A stretch of DNA of 64,000 nt from Streptomyces iakyrus (GCF_000717055.1 NZ_JNXI01000001.1:434001-498000); one strand, 5' to 3'. Counted from the first letter of the stretch, positions 43,817 through 55,353 are shown. The notes: a model not told the origin generated them from the letters alone. Translations and numbers: made by a program.

Positions 43817-44770
43817 TCAGAACCCCAGCTTCCGCAACTGCCTCGGATCCCGCTGCCAGTCCTTCGCCACCTTCACGTGCAGGTCCAGGAAGACCGGTGT
43901 GCCGAGCAGCGCCTCGATCTGCTTGCGGGACTTGATGCCGACCTCCTTCAGGCGCTTGCCCTTGGGGCCGATGACGATGCCCTTCTGGCTGGGGCGCTCG
44001 ATGTAGACGAAGGCGTGGATGTCGAGGAGCGGCTTGTCGGCGGGGCGGTCCTCGCGGGGGAGCATCTCCTCGACCACGACCGCGATGGAGTGCGGCAGCT
44101 CGTCGCGGACGCCCTCCAGCGCGGCCTCGCGGATCAGCTCCGCGATCATGACCTGCTCGGGCTCGTCCGTGAGCTCCCCGTCGGGGTAGAGCGCAGGCCC
44201 CTCCGGCAGCAGCGGGACGATCAGGTCGGCCAGCAGGCCCACCTGCTGGTCGCCGACCGCCGACACGGGCACGATCTCCGCCCACTCGAAGCCGAGTTCC
44301 TTGCCGAGCTGGTCGATCGCGATGAGCTGCTCGGCGAGCGTCTTGCCGTCCACCAGGTCGGTCTTGGTGACGATCGCGATCTTCGGCGTCTTCTTGATGG
44401 ACGCCAGTTCCTTCGCGATGAAACGGTCACCGGGGCCGAGCTTCTCGTTCGCCGGGAGACAGAAGCCGATCACATCGACCTCGGCCCACGTCGTGCGCAC
44501 GACGTCGTTGAGCCGCTCGCCCAGCAGCGTGCGCGGCTTGTGCAGGCCGGGGGTGTCGACCAGGATCAGCTGGGCGTCCGGGCGGTGCACGATGCCCCGT
44601 ACGGTGTGCCGCGTCGTCTGCGGCTGGTTCGCCGTGATCGCCACCTTCTGGCCGACCAGAGCATTCGTGAGGGTGGACTTGCCCGCGTTGGGGCGGCCCA
44701 CGAAGCAGGCGAAGCCGGCCCGGTGGACGGCTCCGGCCGGCTCTTCGGATGACTGGGTACGAACGCTCAT
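43817..44770 (-). CDS. era: GTPase Era
   Basis: The 317-residue GTPase binds 16S rRNA and aids 30S assembly. It has G1 GRPNAGKST, switch region TTRHTVRG, G3 DTPGLHKPR, G4 TKTD and a C-terminal KH domain (about residues 240-317) with ERPSQKGIVIGPKGKRLKEVG. ATG 44770 fits the homologous start MSVRTQ; ATG 44779 (MGAMSVR) is an alternative, and neither has a perfectly spaced ribosome site. It diverges from the amt-glnK operon, which separates it from the CDA-like/MmcQ/CNNM/ybeY/phoH group that it often adjoins. Confidence 0.96.
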   Translation of the reverse strand: MSVRTQSSEEPAGAVHRAGFACFVGRPNAGKSTLTNALVGQKVAITANQPQTTRHTVRGIVHRPDAQLILVDTPGLHKPRTLLGERLNDVVRTTWAEVDVIGFCLPANEKLGPGDRFIAKELASIKKTPKIAIVTKTDLVDGKTLAEQLIAIDQLGKELGFEWAEIVPVSAVGDQQVGLLADLIVPLLPEGPALYPDGELTDEPEQVMIAELIREAALEGVRDELPHSIAVVVEEMLPREDRPADKPLLDIHAFVYIERPSQKGIVIGPKGKRLKEVGIKSRKQIEALLGTPVFLDLHVKVAKDWQRDPRQLRKLGF

Positions 44771-44847
44771 GGCGCCCATTGTCCCTGATCCCCGGAGCCG
44801 CCCCGCACCGGACGGGTTCCGTGAGCTTTCCGAAACCCTCACGCAAC

Positions 44848-44885
44848 GAAACGTCGCGGAAACACACCCGTACGCAGCCGGAAAC
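44848..44885 (+). promoter_or_regulatory. GlnR-box-like element upstream of amt
   Basis: Four half-sites lie on an exact 11-bp phase: GAAAC (44848-44852), GAAAC (44859-44863), GTACG (44870-44874) and GAAAC (44881-44885), each separated by 6 bases. This is the architecture of GlnR boxes in Streptomyces (gTnAC-n6-GaAAC repeated). It ends 54 bp before the amt start. A further GAAAC lies at 44832, out of phase. Confidence 0.65.
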
Positions 44886-44905
44886 GCGGGCCGGTGAACC
44901 TCTGA

Positions 44906-46598
<1,693 letters not shown>

Positions 46599-46614
46599 AC
46601 CTGTGCGCGGAGGG

Positions 46615-47091
46615 TCAGTCGAACACGAACGGGCCCGGTGACTGCGGTCCGCTCGCCGTGCAGGTGATGGTGATGCCGAAGACGGTCATCTTCAGCGAGC
46701 CGCCGAAGGCCTCCAGGCTGTCGCCGGAGGCCACGGTGCCGCTGAGCGGGCCGACCTCGACGGGGGCCCCGGCGGCCATCGCCGGGTTCTCCGTGCCGGT
46801 GAAGTCGACGGTGCCGCCGCCGCTCTTCACCAGGGTGAGGGTGGACGAGATCGAGTCCTCGCCGAGTCCGATCGGCGCGGTGATGGCGGAGGACTTGACG
46901 GTGACGGTGGCGGCGGTGCCGTCCTGCGTGGCCGTGAGGGTGGCCTCGCCACTGCCGAAGGCGCCGCAGTCGGCGTTGATCGTCGCCGTCTGCGGGGTGA
47001 CGGCGAGGGCCGCGGGGGCGACGGCGAGCCCGGTGACCGCGAGGGCCCCGGCCGCCAGTGCCGCACCTGCTCCGATTCGCTTGCATCTCAT
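46615..47091 (-). CDS. Secreted protein of unknown function
   Basis: The 158-residue protein has a clear Sec signal peptide (MRCKRIGAGAALAAGALAVTGLAVAPAALA, cleavage likely after A30). The mature part is beta-rich, with DCGAFGSGEATLTATQDG at its start and ITITCTASG near its end; its two Cys could form a disulfide. It resembles small secreted Streptomyces proteins with an immunoglobulin-like or jelly-roll appearance. No catalytic motif is visible. The upstream region has GAAC(C)TGACGGT direct repeats. Function unknown. Confidence 0.78.
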   Translation of the reverse strand: MRCKRIGAGAALAAGALAVTGLAVAPAALAVTPQTATINADCGAFGSGEATLTATQDGTAATVTVKSSAITAPIGLGEDSISSTLTLVKSGGGTVDFTGTENPAMAAGAPVEVGPLSGTVASGDSLEAFGGSLKMTVFGITITCTASGPQSPGPFVFD

Positions 47092-47160
47092 GGGATCCGG
47101 CTCCGTTTCCGTGGGGGGCGGACCGCTCGGCGCGTGGATGCGGACACACCGCCGAGAGTC

Positions 47161-47189
47161 GAACCTGACGGTCCGTCGGAACTGACGGT
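47161..47189 (-). promoter_or_regulatory. Direct repeats upstream of the secreted-protein gene
   Basis: GAACCTGACGGT (47161-47172) and GAACTGACGGT (47179-47189) are near-identical repeats 18 bp apart, 70-98 bp before the start of the secreted protein. They may be an activator site. No matching regulator is encoded nearby. Confidence 0.4.
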
Positions 47190-47261
47190 TCCATTGATGC
47201 GTGTGGGGCAGGCGGCGGCAAGGTTGAAAACTGGCCTAATTACCGCCGGTTACAGTGAAGT

Positions 47262-47615
47262 TCAGCCAGCGGTGACGGTGGTCCGGACCGTTCCGTCGGG
47301 CCCGGCCACGAGCAGCGGCGTCTCGCCGCTCCCCAGGTCCCGTACGGCCGCCCGGTCCTCCTCGGACACGGTCTCCGCCTCCGTGACGACCGCCGCCGCC
47401 TCCAGGGACGTCGCGCCCGAGGCGACCGCCATCGCCACCGCCGTCCGCAGGGCACTGAGCTTCAGTGAGTCGAGGGCCACGGTGCCCGCGACATAGGTGC
47501 GTCCGGTCTCGTCCCGTACGGCCGCCCCCTCGGGCACGCCGTTGCGGGCCCGCGCGGAACGGGCCAGGGTGACGATCTTGCGGTCCTCGGGGTCGAGCGC
47601 GCTGCTGTCGGTCAT
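47262..47615 (-). CDS. Cytidine-deaminase-like protein lacking the catalytic residues
   Basis: The 117-residue protein aligns in shape with cytidine deaminases (KIVTLARSARARNGVPEGAAVRDETGRTYVAGTV at the start, then a helix). The place of the H/C-A-E motif reads DSLKLSALRTAVAMAV, and the P-C-x-x-C motif is absent. There is no Cys or His anywhere, so zinc cannot be bound in the usual way and deaminase activity is very unlikely. It is not truncated relative to small CDAs. It sits in the conserved phoH-ybeY-CNNM-mmcQ run, 20 bp after mmcQ on the same strand; a structural or regulatory role is possible. Confidence 0.82.
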   Translation of the reverse strand: MTDSSALDPEDRKIVTLARSARARNGVPEGAAVRDETGRTYVAGTVALDSLKLSALRTAVAMAVASGATSLEAAAVVTEAETVSEEDRAAVRDLGSGETPLLVAGPDGTVRTTVTAG

Positions 47616-47635
47616 GATCCGAGCATACGGAAGCG

Positions 47636-47995
47636 TCAGGGGCGGTCGAGGCGCAGGCGGTCCGCTCGGGGCAGGCCCGCGACGACCAGGTCGTAGGAGT
47701 CCTCGATGAGCTCGCGGACCAGCTGGTCCGCGAGGTCGCCGTCGACCGTGACCGTGTTCCAGTGGCGCTTGTTCATGTGCCAGCCGGGGACGATGAGGCC
47801 CTCGTGCTCGCGGCGCAGCCGGATCGCTTCATCCGGGTCGCACTTGAGGTTGGCCTTCAGAGGGCGCGCGTCGAGGAACGACAGGGCGAAGAGCTTGCCC
47901 CGGACCTTGAAGACTGAGATCTCCGGGCCGAAGGGGAAGTCCTCCACCGCCGCGTTGAACGACAGGCAGAACGCGCGCAACTCCTGCGGGGTCAC
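47636..47995 (-). CDS. MmcQ/YjbR-family protein
   Basis: The 119-residue protein has the YjbR/CyaY-like fold pattern: MTPQELRAFCLSFNAAVEDFPFGPEISVFKV, KLFALSFLDARPLKANLKCDPDEAIRLR and GWHMNKRHWNTVTVDG, typical of MmcQ-type double-wing DNA-binding proteins. The molecular role is unproven. The GTG start at 47995 overlaps the stop of the CNNM gene (GTGA), so it is coupled to it. Confidence 0.9.
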   Translation of the reverse strand: MTPQELRAFCLSFNAAVEDFPFGPEISVFKVRGKLFALSFLDARPLKANLKCDPDEAIRLRREHEGLIVPGWHMNKRHWNTVTVDGDLADQLVRELIEDSYDLVVAGLPRADRLRLDRP

Positions 47996-49296
47996 TCCGG
48001 CTTCTCCTCCTCGGGCGGTTCCGCCGGGCCGACCGGCTCCGCCAGCACCGTCACGATCTTGTTCCGGCGGCCGGCCGCGGCCTCCGCGGTCAGGCGCAGC
48101 GCCCGGCCGTCGGGCAGGTCCACGACGGAGGAGGCCCCGGCGATGGGGACGCGGCCCAGCGCCTTGGCCAGCAGGCCACCGACCGTCTCGACGTCCTCGT
48201 CGTCGTACTCCTCCAGGCCGTACAGCTCGCCCAGGTCGCCGATGTCGAGGCGGGCCGTGACGCGGAAGCGGTCCTCGCCGAGCTCCTCGACCGGCGGCAG
48301 TTCACGGTCGTACTCGTCGGTGATCTCGCCGACGATCTCTTCGAGGATGTCCTCGATGGTGACGATGCCGGCCGTGCCGCCGTACTCGTCGATGACGACG
48401 GCGACGTGGTTGCGTTCCTTCTGCATCTCGCGCAGCAGGTCGCCGGCGTTCTTGGTGTCGGGGACGAAGAACGCCGGGCGCATGGCCGTGGACACCTGCT
48501 CGGACTCGGCCTCGCGGCTGATGTGCGTCTTGCGGACCAGGTCCTTCAGGTACACGATCCCGACGATGTCGTCCTCGCTCTCGCCGGTGACCGGGATGCG
48601 CGAGAAGCCGGAGCGCAGGGCGAGGGTGAGGGCCTGGCGGATGGTCTTGAAGCGCTCGATGACCACGAGGTCCGTGCGCGGCACCATGACCTCGCGGACG
48701 AGGGTGTCGCCCAGCTCGAAGACGGAGTGCACCATGCGGCGCTCCTCGTCCTCGATGAGGGACTCCTTCTCGGCGAGGTCGACCAGGGCCCGCAGCTCCG
48801 CCTCGGAGGCGAAGGGGCCGCGCCGGAAGCCCTTGCCGGGGGTGAGCGCGTTGCCGATGAGGATCAGCAGCGACGGGATCGGGCCCATGACCCGGGCCAG
48901 CGGCACCAGGACGTACGCCGAGACCGTCGCGGTGTTCAGCGGGTGCTGGCGGCCGATGGTGCGCGGGGAGACCCCGACGGCGACGTACGACACGAGGACC
49001 ATGACCGCGATGGCGACCAGGAGGGCCTCGGTGGTGCCGTCGAACTCCTTCAGGCAGCCGTACGTGATCAGCGCGGCGGCGGCCATCTCGCAGGCGACGC
49101 GGACCAGCAGCGCCACGTTGAGGTAGCGGGTGGGGTCGGCGGCTACCTGGGACAGCTTGGCGCTGCCCCGGCGGCCGGAGCGCACGGCCTCCTCGGCGCG
49201 GAAGCTGGAGACGCGCGCGAGGCCCGCCTCCGCGCAGGCGGCGAGCCAGGCCACGACGACCAGGGCGATGGCGCCCAGGGCGAGTTGCGGACTCAT
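47992..49296 (-). CDS. CNNM/CorC-type membrane protein with CBS domains (HlyC family)
   Basis: The 434-residue protein has an N-terminal DUF21/CNNM membrane domain (about residues 1-175; LALGAIALVVVAWLAACAEAGLARVSSFRAEE, three or four helices), a CBS pair (about 195-320; MVPRTDLVVIERFKTIRQAL, FSRIPVTGESEDDIVGIVYLKDLV, VIDEYGGTAGIVTIEDILEEIVGEI) and a C-terminal CorC/HlyC transporter-associated domain. Relatives move or regulate magnesium and cobalt; the old name haemolysin is misleading. It starts 9 bp after ybeY and is coupled to mmcQ. Confidence 0.92.
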   Translation of the reverse strand: MSPQLALGAIALVVVAWLAACAEAGLARVSSFRAEEAVRSGRRGSAKLSQVAADPTRYLNVALLVRVACEMAAAALITYGCLKEFDGTTEALLVAIAVMVLVSYVAVGVSPRTIGRQHPLNTATVSAYVLVPLARVMGPIPSLLILIGNALTPGKGFRRGPFASEAELRALVDLAEKESLIEDEERRMVHSVFELGDTLVREVMVPRTDLVVIERFKTIRQALTLALRSGFSRIPVTGESEDDIVGIVYLKDLVRKTHISREAESEQVSTAMRPAFFVPDTKNAGDLLREMQKERNHVAVVIDEYGGTAGIVTIEDILEEIVGEITDEYDRELPPVEELGEDRFRVTARLDIGDLGELYGLEEYDDEDVETVGGLLAKALGRVPIAGASSVVDLPDGRALRLTAEAAAGRRNKIVTVLAEPVGPAEPPEEEKPE

Positions 49297-49305
49297 CGGC
49301 GGGCG

Positions 49306-49803
49306 TTACGAGACCGTCGGCGCCGGGGACGGGCCGGTCAGGCCCCGCTCCGCGCGCCAGCCGTCCACGATGGCCGCCTGGAGGCCGAACATCTCGGCCT
49401 TCTCGTCCGGTTCCTCGTGGTCGTAGCCCAGCAGGTGCAGCACGCCGTGGACGGTGAGGAGCTGGAGCTCCTCGTCCATGGAGTGCTGCGTCTCCGCTTC
49501 CTTGCCCTGCTTCAGCGCGACCTCGGGACACAGCACGATGTCGCCGAGCAGCCCCTGCGGCGGCTCGTCGTCGTCCTTGGAGGGCGGGCGCAGCTCGTCC
49601 ATCGGGAAGGACATGACGTCCGTCGGACCCGGGAGGTCCATCCACTGGATGTGGAGCTGCTCCATGGCGTCGGCGTCCACGACGATGACCGAGAGCTCGG
49701 AGAGCGGGTGGATGCGCATCCGGGCGAGCGCGTAGCGGGCGATGTCGAGGATCGCCTGCTCGTCGACCTCGGTGCCGGACTCGTTGTTGACGTCGATCGA
49801 CAT
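49306..49803 (-). CDS. ybeY: Endoribonuclease YbeY (rRNA maturation factor)
   Basis: The 165-residue metalloprotein matures 16S rRNA 3' ends and aids ribosome quality control. The zinc motif [11 protein letters not shown] (H119, H123, H129) and the upstream [12 protein letters not shown] and [10 protein letters not shown] motifs are intact. A short acidic insertion ([12 protein letters not shown], about 73-84) is common in actinobacteria. It starts 14 bp after phoH, the standard phoH-ybeY order. Confidence 0.95.
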   Translation of the reverse strand: MSIDVNNESGTEVDEQAILDIARYALARMRIHPLSELSVIVVDADAMEQLHIQWMDLPGPTDVMSFPMDELRPPSKDDDEPPQGLLGDIVLCPEVALKQGKEAETQHSMDEELQLLTVHGVLHLLGYDHEEPDEKAEMFGLQAAIVDGWRAERGLTGPSPAPTVS

Positions 49804-49817
49804 GGTGCTGTGTGTGT

Positions 49818-50885
<1,068 letters not shown>

Positions 50886-51018
50886 GGGCCGGCGCTGAAG
50901 GCCTGCGGTTCCTCCTCGTCACGGCCGCGCAGCTGAGGGCGGCCTCGCGATTCCCAGGGTACGACGGGGGAGTGACAAGGCCGTAGGGGTTTTGGAGTCG
51001 GGGTTCCGGCCTTCCGCC

Positions 51019-52155
51019 TCACGCCGAGCGCCGGAAACCGATCGTGGGAACGGCTCTGCGCAGCGGCCAGGGCCTCACCAGTTCCTCCGACACCAGGTCG
51101 GCGAGGAAGCCGTACCTCTCCAGGGCCACCGCCGACTGGCCCTCGACCGACTGCACCTTCCGCCACCACGCGGCGATCTCCGACCACCCCGGCGCCGACA
51201 GCGACCCGCCGAACTCCTGCACCGACAGCGCCGCCGTCAGCCCGGCGAAGGCCAGCCGGTCCGCCAGCGGCCAGTCCGCCAGGGTCCCGGTCACGAACCC
51301 GGCGACGAACACGTCACCGGCCCCGGTCGGATCGAGCGCCTCGACGGCGATGGCCGGCACCTCCGCCGTCTCCCCCGTGCGCCGGTCCACCGCGTACGCC
51401 CCGTCCGCCCCGAGGGTGACCACCGCGAGCGGCACGTACTCGGTCAGGGCGTGCGCGGCGGCCCGGGGGCAGTCCGCGCCCGTGTACCGCATGGCCTCCT
51501 CCGCGTTCGGCAGGAACGCCTCGCAGTGCCGCAGGTCGGGCAGCCCGGCCAGGTCCCACGCCCCGGTGTCGTCCCAGCCGACGTCACCGAACACGCGGGT
51601 GCCCTTGCCGGCGGCCTGGGCGATCCAGGGCGCGCTCACGCCGGGCGCCAGGGAGGCGACGGCGGCACGGGCGCGGGGCGGGCACTGAGGGGCCGGTTCC
51701 TCGGGGGGCGGCTCGTGGCCGTGCGAGACCATCGTGCGCTCCCCCTCGTAGGCCATGGAGACGGTCACCGGGGAGTGCCAGCCGGACACCGTGCGCGACG
51801 GGGAGAGGTCGATGCCCTCGCCGTGCTCCAGGGCGTCCCAGCAGTAGTCGCCGTAGTGGTCGTCGCCGAAGGCCGCGGCGAGGGACGTGCGCAGGCCGAG
51901 GCGGGCCAGTGCGGTCGCCATGTTGGCGACGCCGCCGGGACTCGACCCCATCCCGCGCGCCCAGGACTCCGTCCCGCGCACCGGGGCGGAGTCGAGGCCG
52001 GTGAAGATGATGTCCAGGAAGACCGTGCCGGTGAGGTAGACGTCCCAGGGCGGGTCGTCCGGTGTGCGCAGCGGGGCGAGGGGGTCGACCTGGCTCTGGC
52101 GGGCCGATCCCTTTCCGGTGGGGCCCTTTCCGGCCGGGGCGGTGGACGCGGTCAC
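51019..52155 (-). CDS. PfkB-family carbohydrate kinase
   Basis: The 378-residue kinase of the ribokinase fold has SSPGGVANMATALARLG (substrate-binding glycine motif), FGDDHYGDY, FLPNAEEAMRYTG and the anion-hole/catalytic motif DPTGAGDVFVAGF (catalytic Asp, about residue 280). It phosphorylates a sugar or nucleoside. It lies 80 bp after gudD on the same strand and might belong to sugar-acid catabolism, but the pathway of glucarate through KdgD needs no such kinase, so the link is only positional. The start is GTG 52155. Confidence 0.87.
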   Translation of the reverse strand: MTASTAPAGKGPTGKGSARQSQVDPLAPLRTPDDPPWDVYLTGTVFLDIIFTGLDSAPVRGTESWARGMGSSPGGVANMATALARLGLRTSLAAAFGDDHYGDYCWDALEHGEGIDLSPSRTVSGWHSPVTVSMAYEGERTMVSHGHEPPPEEPAPQCPPRARAAVASLAPGVSAPWIAQAAGKGTRVFGDVGWDDTGAWDLAGLPDLRHCEAFLPNAEEAMRYTGADCPRAAAHALTEYVPLAVVTLGADGAYAVDRRTGETAEVPAIAVEALDPTGAGDVFVAGFVTGTLADWPLADRLAFAGLTAALSVQEFGGSLSAPGWSEIAAWWRKVQSVEGQSAVALERYGFLADLVSEELVRPWPLRRAVPTIGFRRSA

Positions 52156-52235
52156 GATGCGCTCCCTGACGTGGTGCGGATCAGGCCAGTCTGCACCACA
52201 TCACTGACACCGTGACGCCGATCACGCAGCCGGCC

Positions 52236-53525
52236 CTACCAGCGGGGCATCGAGGGCGTCACCCACGCGGGGTCGGCGATCCGCATCGCCGCCGCGTCGT
52301 CGCGGTCGCGCAGGGTGCCGTCGTCGTCCAGCCACCGCCGGTGCAGTACCGCCAGCCGCTCGCGGTCGAGTTCCACGCCGAGGCCGGGGGCGTCGGACAC
52401 GGCGACCTTGCCGCCCTCGAAGGTGAGCCGCTCGGTGAGGACGTCCTCGGACTGCCAGGGGTAGTGGGAGTCGCAGGCGTGGTGGAGGTCCGGGACGGTG
52501 GCCGCCACGTGGGTCATCGCGGCGAGCGAGATGCCCAGGTGGGTGTTGGAGTGCATCGACACGCCGACGCCGAAGGTGCGGCAGACGGCGGCGAGCTGCT
52601 GGGTGTTGCGCAGCCCGCCCCAGTAGTGGTGGTCGGAGAGCACGACCTGGACGGCGCCCTCGGTGAACGCCTCCTGGATCTCGGCGAAGGTCGTCACGCA
52701 CATGTTGGTGGCGAGCGGCACCCCGGTCCGTGCGGCGACCTCAGCCATGGCGGGCGTGCCGAGCGCCGGGTCCTCCAGGTACTCCAGGACGTCCCCGAGC
52801 TCCCGGGCCACCTCCACGGACGTCTCCACCGACCAGGCGCCGTTCGGGTCGAGCCGCAGCGGGTGCCCCGGGAAGGCCTCGGCGAGTGCCCGGACGGCCG
52901 CGATCTCCTCGGCGGGCGGGAAGACGCCGCCCTTGAGCTTGAAGGAGGTGAAGCCGTACCGCTCCGTGAAGCGGCGGGCCTGCTCCACCACGCCCGCCGG
53001 GTCGATGGCGGCGCCCCAGTCGTCCTTCTCGGCCGGCACGCCCTCGGGGTGGTGGGCCCACTTGTAGAACAGGTAGGCGCTGTACTCGACGGCGTCGCGG
53101 ACCTTGCCGCCGAGCAGGGTGTGCACGGGCAGTCCGAGCGCCTTGCCGAGGGCGTCGAGGCAGGCGACCTCGAAGCCCGAGACGACGGACAGCCGGAGCT
53201 TGTCGGCGGTCTGGACGCCGCGCAGCCCGCCGACGTCGACGGCGTTCTCGACGCGGGACGCGTCCACCGCAACCTGGTCGGCGACCGTGAACAGGCCGTT
53301 CAGATCGCTGACCTGGCGTCCTTTCAGCCGCTCGGCGAAGGGCCGGGCCAGCTCCAGGTACTTGGCGTCGCCGTAGGTCTCCCCCACGCCGGTGACCCCG
53401 TCCGCGGTCTCGACCTCGACGATCAGCCGGGGCGTGTACGGCTGGTGCACGCCCTGGGTGTTCAGCAGCGGCGGGTCCGCGACCAGGATCGGTGTGAGCG
53501 TCACGTCGGTGATGGTGAGGTTCAC
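52236..53525 (-). CDS. gudD: Glucarate dehydratase-type enolase-superfamily enzyme
   Basis: The 429-residue enzyme removes water from D-glucarate (and possibly L-idarate) to form 5-dehydro-4-deoxy-D-glucarate. It has the capping-domain start TDVTLTPILVADPPLLNTQGVHQPY, the catalytic K-x-K motif in TSFKLKGG, metal ligands in RLDPNGAWS, YLEDP and LSDHHYWGG, and the catalytic His in SMHSNTHLGISLAAM. GTG 53525 overlaps the kdgD stop (GTGA). The following enzyme of the pathway is encoded just upstream, which supports glucarate as substrate. Confidence 0.9.
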   Translation of the reverse strand: MNLTITDVTLTPILVADPPLLNTQGVHQPYTPRLIVEVETADGVTGVGETYGDAKYLELARPFAERLKGRQVSDLNGLFTVADQVAVDASRVENAVDVGGLRGVQTADKLRLSVVSGFEVACLDALGKALGLPVHTLLGGKVRDAVEYSAYLFYKWAHHPEGVPAEKDDWGAAIDPAGVVEQARRFTERYGFTSFKLKGGVFPPAEEIAAVRALAEAFPGHPLRLDPNGAWSVETSVEVARELGDVLEYLEDPALGTPAMAEVAARTGVPLATNMCVTTFAEIQEAFTEGAVQVVLSDHHYWGGLRNTQQLAAVCRTFGVGVSMHSNTHLGISLAAMTHVAATVPDLHHACDSHYPWQSEDVLTERLTFEGGKVAVSDAPGLGVELDRERLAVLHRRWLDDDGTLRDRDDAAAMRIADPAWVTPSMPRW

Positions 53526-54472
53526 AGGGAGGCTCCCACGAGGTCGAGTCCGGCGGTGAGGACGGCGGTGAGGGCGGCCAGGTCGGCCGGTGACGGGTCG
53601 GTGAGCGGGGCCCGCACGGGGCCCACGCGGTGGCCGCGGAGCCGGGCCGCCGCCTTCACCAGCGACACGGCGTACCCGGGGACGCGGTCGCGCAGTTCGA
53701 CGAGCGGGACGTAGAAGTGGCGCAGCAGCTTGTCGGCCGTGCCGTGGTCGTTGTCGCGCAGGGCGGTGAAGAAGGCTCCGGCGATCTCGGGGGCGAAGGC
53801 GTGGACGGCGGAGGAGTAGGCGGGGACACCGACGGTGGCGTAGGCGCGGGCCTGGATCTCGGCGGTGGAGGCCCCGTTGAAGAACAGGAAGTCCTCGGGC
53901 GCGGCCAGCGTCAGGCGCTGGAGCCGGTCGAGGTCGCTGTGGCCGTCCTTGAGGCCGATGACGTTCGGCAGGGCGGCGATGCGGCGGAGCGAGCCGGCGG
54001 TGAAGGCGACCTGGCCGCGCTGGTAGGCGATCAGGGGCAGCGGGGTGCGGGCGGCGATCTCCTCCAGCTGGGCGACCAGGCCGTCCTGCGGGGCGGCGAC
54101 GAGGTAGTGCGGCAGCACGAGGAGCGCGTCGGCTCCGGCGTCCTCGGCGATGCGCGCGAACCGGACGGCCTGAGCCCAGCCGTAGCCGGTGCCCGCGACG
54201 ACGGGGACGCGGCCCGCCGCCTCCTCGACGGTGATGGTGACGACCTGCCGGTACTCGTCCTCGTCGAGCGAGAAGAACTCGCCGGTGCCGCAGGCCGGGA
54301 ACACCGCGCCAGGCGCTGCGGCGAGCCGCTCGGCCACGTAGGCGCGGAAGCCGTCCGGGTCGAGGGTGCCGTCGTCGCGGAAGGCCGTCAGCGGGAAGGA
54401 CAGCACGCCGCCCGCCATCCCCTCCCGCAGCCGCCGCGCGACCGCCACCGGTGCGGCGCTCACGGTCGTCAT
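53522..54472 (-). CDS. kdgD: 5-dehydro-4-deoxyglucarate dehydratase
   Basis: The 316-residue class I aldolase-family dehydratase converts 5-dehydro-4-deoxyglucarate to 2,5-dioxopentanoate (2-oxoglutarate semialdehyde), releasing water and carbon dioxide. It has FPLTAFRDDGTLDPDGFR at the start, ACGTGEFFSLDEDEY as the carboxylate loop, the Tyr in LIAYQRGQ and the Schiff-base Lys in VIGLKDGHSD. It precedes gudD in one unit and diverges from an IclR regulator. The last enzyme, 2-oxoglutarate semialdehyde dehydrogenase, is not in this window. GAGGAG lies about 10 bases before ATG 54472. Confidence 0.92.
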   Translation of the reverse strand: MTTVSAAPVAVARRLREGMAGGVLSFPLTAFRDDGTLDPDGFRAYVAERLAAAPGAVFPACGTGEFFSLDEDEYRQVVTITVEEAAGRVPVVAGTGYGWAQAVRFARIAEDAGADALLVLPHYLVAAPQDGLVAQLEEIAARTPLPLIAYQRGQVAFTAGSLRRIAALPNVIGLKDGHSDLDRLQRLTLAAPEDFLFFNGASTAEIQARAYATVGVPAYSSAVHAFAPEIAGAFFTALRDNDHGTADKLLRHFYVPLVELRDRVPGYAVSLVKAAARLRGHRVGPVRAPLTDPSPADLAALTAVLTAGLDLVGASL

Positions 54473-54493
54473 TCCCCGTCATCTCCTCATGTA

Positions 54494-54564
54494 GATGTCA
54501 TCCACGTATGAGAATGAGGGTTGTGTATGCGAACGTCAACTGCCCGGGGCGGCCCGCTTACCAT
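54494..54564 (+). promoter_or_regulatory. Divergent control region: palindrome and leaderless iclR promoter
   Basis: GATGTCATC (54494-54502) is a 9-bp palindrome 22 bp before the kdgD start and may be an IclR operator. TACCAT (54559-54564) lies 6 nt before ATG 54571 of the regulator and acts as the -10 element of a leaderless mRNA, with only a weak -35 (GTCAAC, 54535-54540). Confidence 0.45.
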
Positions 54565-54570
54565 CGGTGC

Positions 54571-55353
54571 ATGTCAGACACAGGGGGCGTCCGTGAGGTG
54601 AAGTCCGCGGCACGCACGGTCGAGCTGCTGGAACTCCTCGCCGCGCGCGGCGACCGCCCGGCCCGCCTCCAGGAACTGGCCGGCGAACTCGGCGTGCCGC
54701 GCAGCTCGATGTACGCGCTGCTGCAGACGCTGATCTCGCGCGGCTGGGTCCGCACCGACGTCACCGGCTCCCTGTACGGCATCGGCATCCACGCCCTGCT
54801 CACCGGCACGAGCTACCTCGACTCCGACCCGCGGGTCCGGGCCGTACGGCCGTATCTCGACGAGGCGTCCGAAGCGCTCGGCGAGACCATCCACATGGGC
54901 CGGCTGGACGGCCGGGACGTGGCGTATCTGGCGACGCGCGAGTCGCACGAGTACCTGCGCACGATCAGCCGGGTGGGACGGCGGCTGCCCGCGCACGCCG
55001 GCGCCCTGGGCAAGGCCCTGCTGGCGGAACGCCCGGACGGGGAGCTGCCCGAGGGGCCGTACGAGGCCCTGACCCCGAACTCGCACACGAGCAGGGAGTC
55101 ACTCGCGACCGACCTCGCCGAAGTCCGGGCCCGCGGCTACTCGGTGGACCGGGAGGAGGGCGTGACCGGCATCGTCGGCTTCGGCTTCGCGCTGCGCCAC
55201 GACACCCCGGCGCAGGACGCGATCAGCTGCTCGGTGCCGGTCGCCCGGCTCACCCCCGCACACGAGGAGCGGATCGTGGCCGTGATGCGGGAGATCCGGG
55301 CGAAGGCCGAGGCGGCCGTTCCGGCGGGGCCCGGATCGGTGCACTGGCGCTAG
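54571..55353 (+). CDS. IclR-family transcriptional regulator
   Basis: The 260-residue regulator has an N-terminal winged helix (about residues 8-70; SAARTVELLELLAARGDRP, ELAGELGVPRSSMYALLQTL) and an IclR effector domain (about 85-250) with RVGRRLPAHAGALGKALLAE, GYSVDREEGVTGIVGFGFAL and SVPVARLTP. It diverges from kdgD-gudD across 98 bp and is the likely sugar-acid-responsive repressor or activator of that pair. ATG 54571 has no ribosome binding site but a -10 box 6 nt upstream, which suggests a leaderless message. Confidence 0.92.
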   Translation: MSDTGGVREVKSAARTVELLELLAARGDRPARLQELAGELGVPRSSMYALLQTLISRGWVRTDVTGSLYGIGIHALLTGTSYLDSDPRVRAVRPYLDEASEALGETIHMGRLDGRDVAYLATRESHEYLRTISRVGRRLPAHAGALGKALLAERPDGELPEGPYEALTPNSHTSRESLATDLAEVRARGYSVDREEGVTGIVGFGFALRHDTPAQDAISCSVPVARLTPAHEERIVAVMREIRAKAEAAVPAGPGSVHWR

